From JBBQSF01 sp038214085 (GTDB lineage Bacteria > Bacteroidota > Bacteroidia > Bacteroidales > CG2-30-32-10), in contig JBBQSF010000167.1 in assembly GCA_038214085.1 (NCBI GenBank), positions 1 through 5,063 on the forward strand: DNA of 5,063 nt, written 5' to 3'. This document shows, one piece after another, positions 4,160 to 5,063 of the stretch (positions are counted from its first letter, which is position 1; the number at the start of each line of letters is the position of its first letter). The notes below the pieces were generated by a model. That model was given only the letters and a program-made list of their open reading frames with translations, searched no databases and was not told where the DNA came from. The translations under genes were made by a program, and so were the position numbers.

Positions 4160-5063
4160 ATGAGTTCAACTTTTATTTCTGTTTCTAAAAATCCGATACC
4201 TATTTTACCAATTCACCGTCCTGATTTATTTTTTAAAAGACTTGGCTTGATGGTCATTTTATTAGCATCAACTTTTCAGGCAATCTTTGCGCAGCATACA
4301 ACATTAAACAATTATACCGGAAACTGGGTAACACCTTCAAGTTGGAGTCCTGTATGGTCGCTGCCCGTAACCAACGTTAATAATAACAATATCACTATCC
4401 AGGGCTATATTACAGCGAATAGTTCCCTGTCATTTTCAGGTTCCAGCAATTTAACTGTCAAAGACACCCTTGTTATAAAAGGTAATTTGACAATGAATGA
4501 CAACAATGATATAAAAATTGAAGACCAGGGAATAATAATTGTTTGGGGAAACCTCACAATAAGCTACGATACCCAAATAGAGGCAAATGGCTATTTTATT
4601 GTAACAGGGAATATTATAAAAGTTGGTGATGTCAGTAAAGGTGAGTTTAGAAGTAATGATAATCCTGTAAAAGTCTTTGTTGGCGGTACAATTCCTATTG
4701 GATTAACTGACAATAATTCCAAATATAAGGTTCTGAATTGCACCTCTCCTACTACAACACCTTACCCAAATACCAACTGCAGCTATGGGAATATGGCTGA
4801 TATTATAAATAGTCTTATTTATACGTTTTATCAAACCACCTGTGCGGCAACCACTCCCACCATTACTGATGCCGGTCCTACCACCTTCTGTGCAGGAGGA
4901 AATGTAACACTTACATCAAGCTCGGGAACAACGTACTTATGGTCGAATGGAGCAACAACAAAAAGCATTGTTGTATCCGCTGCAGGCAGTTATACAGTGA
5001 AAGTGACTGATGCCAGTGCTTGCCAGAGTCTGGCATCTGTTCCAGCAGTTATCACAGTTAATG
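4160..5063 (+). CDS. secreted Ig-like-domain surface protein (3' end outside window)
   Basis: The first 301 codons are present and the frame is still open at the window edge. Residues 1-27 form a long n-region ending in KR, followed by a hydrophobic stretch (28-43) and a likely cleavage after IFA (44), before QH: a Sec signal peptide. Residues about 46-225 are rich in Asn, Thr, Ser, Ile and Val, starting with GNWVTPSSW and running through short alternating strands, like the beta-helical or stacked-strand N-terminal modules of Bacteroidota surface proteins. Residues about 233-301 form an Ig-like domain: a cysteine at 244 (FCAGG), YLWSNGATT (259-267), GSYTVKVTD (276-284) and a cysteine at 288, possibly a disulfide. 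Such proteins usually carry further repeats and a type IX secretion C-terminal signal; those would lie beyond this window. An in-frame ATG at 4073 would add 29 residues but make the n-region implausibly long, so 4160 is preferred. A role in adhesion or cell-surface function is inferred. Confidence 0.85.
   Translation, partial: MSSTFISVSKNPIPILPIHRPDLFFKRLGLMVILLASTFQAIFAQHTTLNNYTGNWVTPSSWSPVWSLPVTNVNNNNITIQGYITANSSLSFSGSSNLTVKDTLVIKGNLTMNDNNDIKIEDQGIIIVWGNLTISYDTQIEANGYFIVTGNIIKVGDVSKGEFRSNDNPVKVFVGGTIPIGLTDNNSKYKVLNCTSPTTTPYPNTNCSYGNMADIINSLIYTFYQTTCAATTPTITDAGPTTFCAGGNVTLTSSSGTTYLWSNGATTKSIVVSAAGSYTVKVTDASACQSLASVPAVITVN

Overview
The window looks like ordinary chromosomal DNA from a Bacteroidota (Bacteroidetes) bacterium. 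Three things point there: the DNA is AT-rich with long gene-poor spacers; most starts lack a well-placed Shine-Dalgarno sequence and some have TAnnTTTG-type -7 motifs upstream; and the last gene encodes a secreted protein with the Ig-like repeat typical of Bacteroidota surface and gliding-associated proteins. No genus can be assigned from this sequence alone.

Layout. Positions 20-74 hold two adjacent strong hairpins just downstream of a minus-strand 6-phosphofructokinase gene (pfkA, 96-1211). A 600-bp spacer (1212-1812) follows, with a likely pfkA promoter element, a six-copy degenerate tandem repeat (1490-1559) and a long stem-loop (1620-1655). Next is a minus-strand gene for a small four-helix membrane protein of unknown function (1813-2289). 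A divergent 251-bp spacer carries a duplicated palindrome that resembles an operator pair. It leads into a plus-strand HAD-superfamily hydrolase of the beta-phosphoglucomutase-like type (2541-3176). A spacer of nearly 1 kb (3177-4159) has no convincing gene but holds several dyads and short diverged repeats. From 4160 to the end runs the N-terminal part of a secreted, beta-rich, Ig-domain surface protein cut by the window edge.

How the genes relate. Phosphofructokinase is a central glycolytic enzyme, and the HAD hydrolase may act on a sugar phosphate, but the genes are separated by long spacers and differ in strand, so no operon or multi-gene system is evident. I see no tRNA, rRNA, CRISPR array, transposase or phage gene. 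I did not find a convincing new biological system; the points most worth a second look are in the spacers (hairpin pair, tandem array, paired palindromes, repeat-rich 3.2-4.1 kb region).
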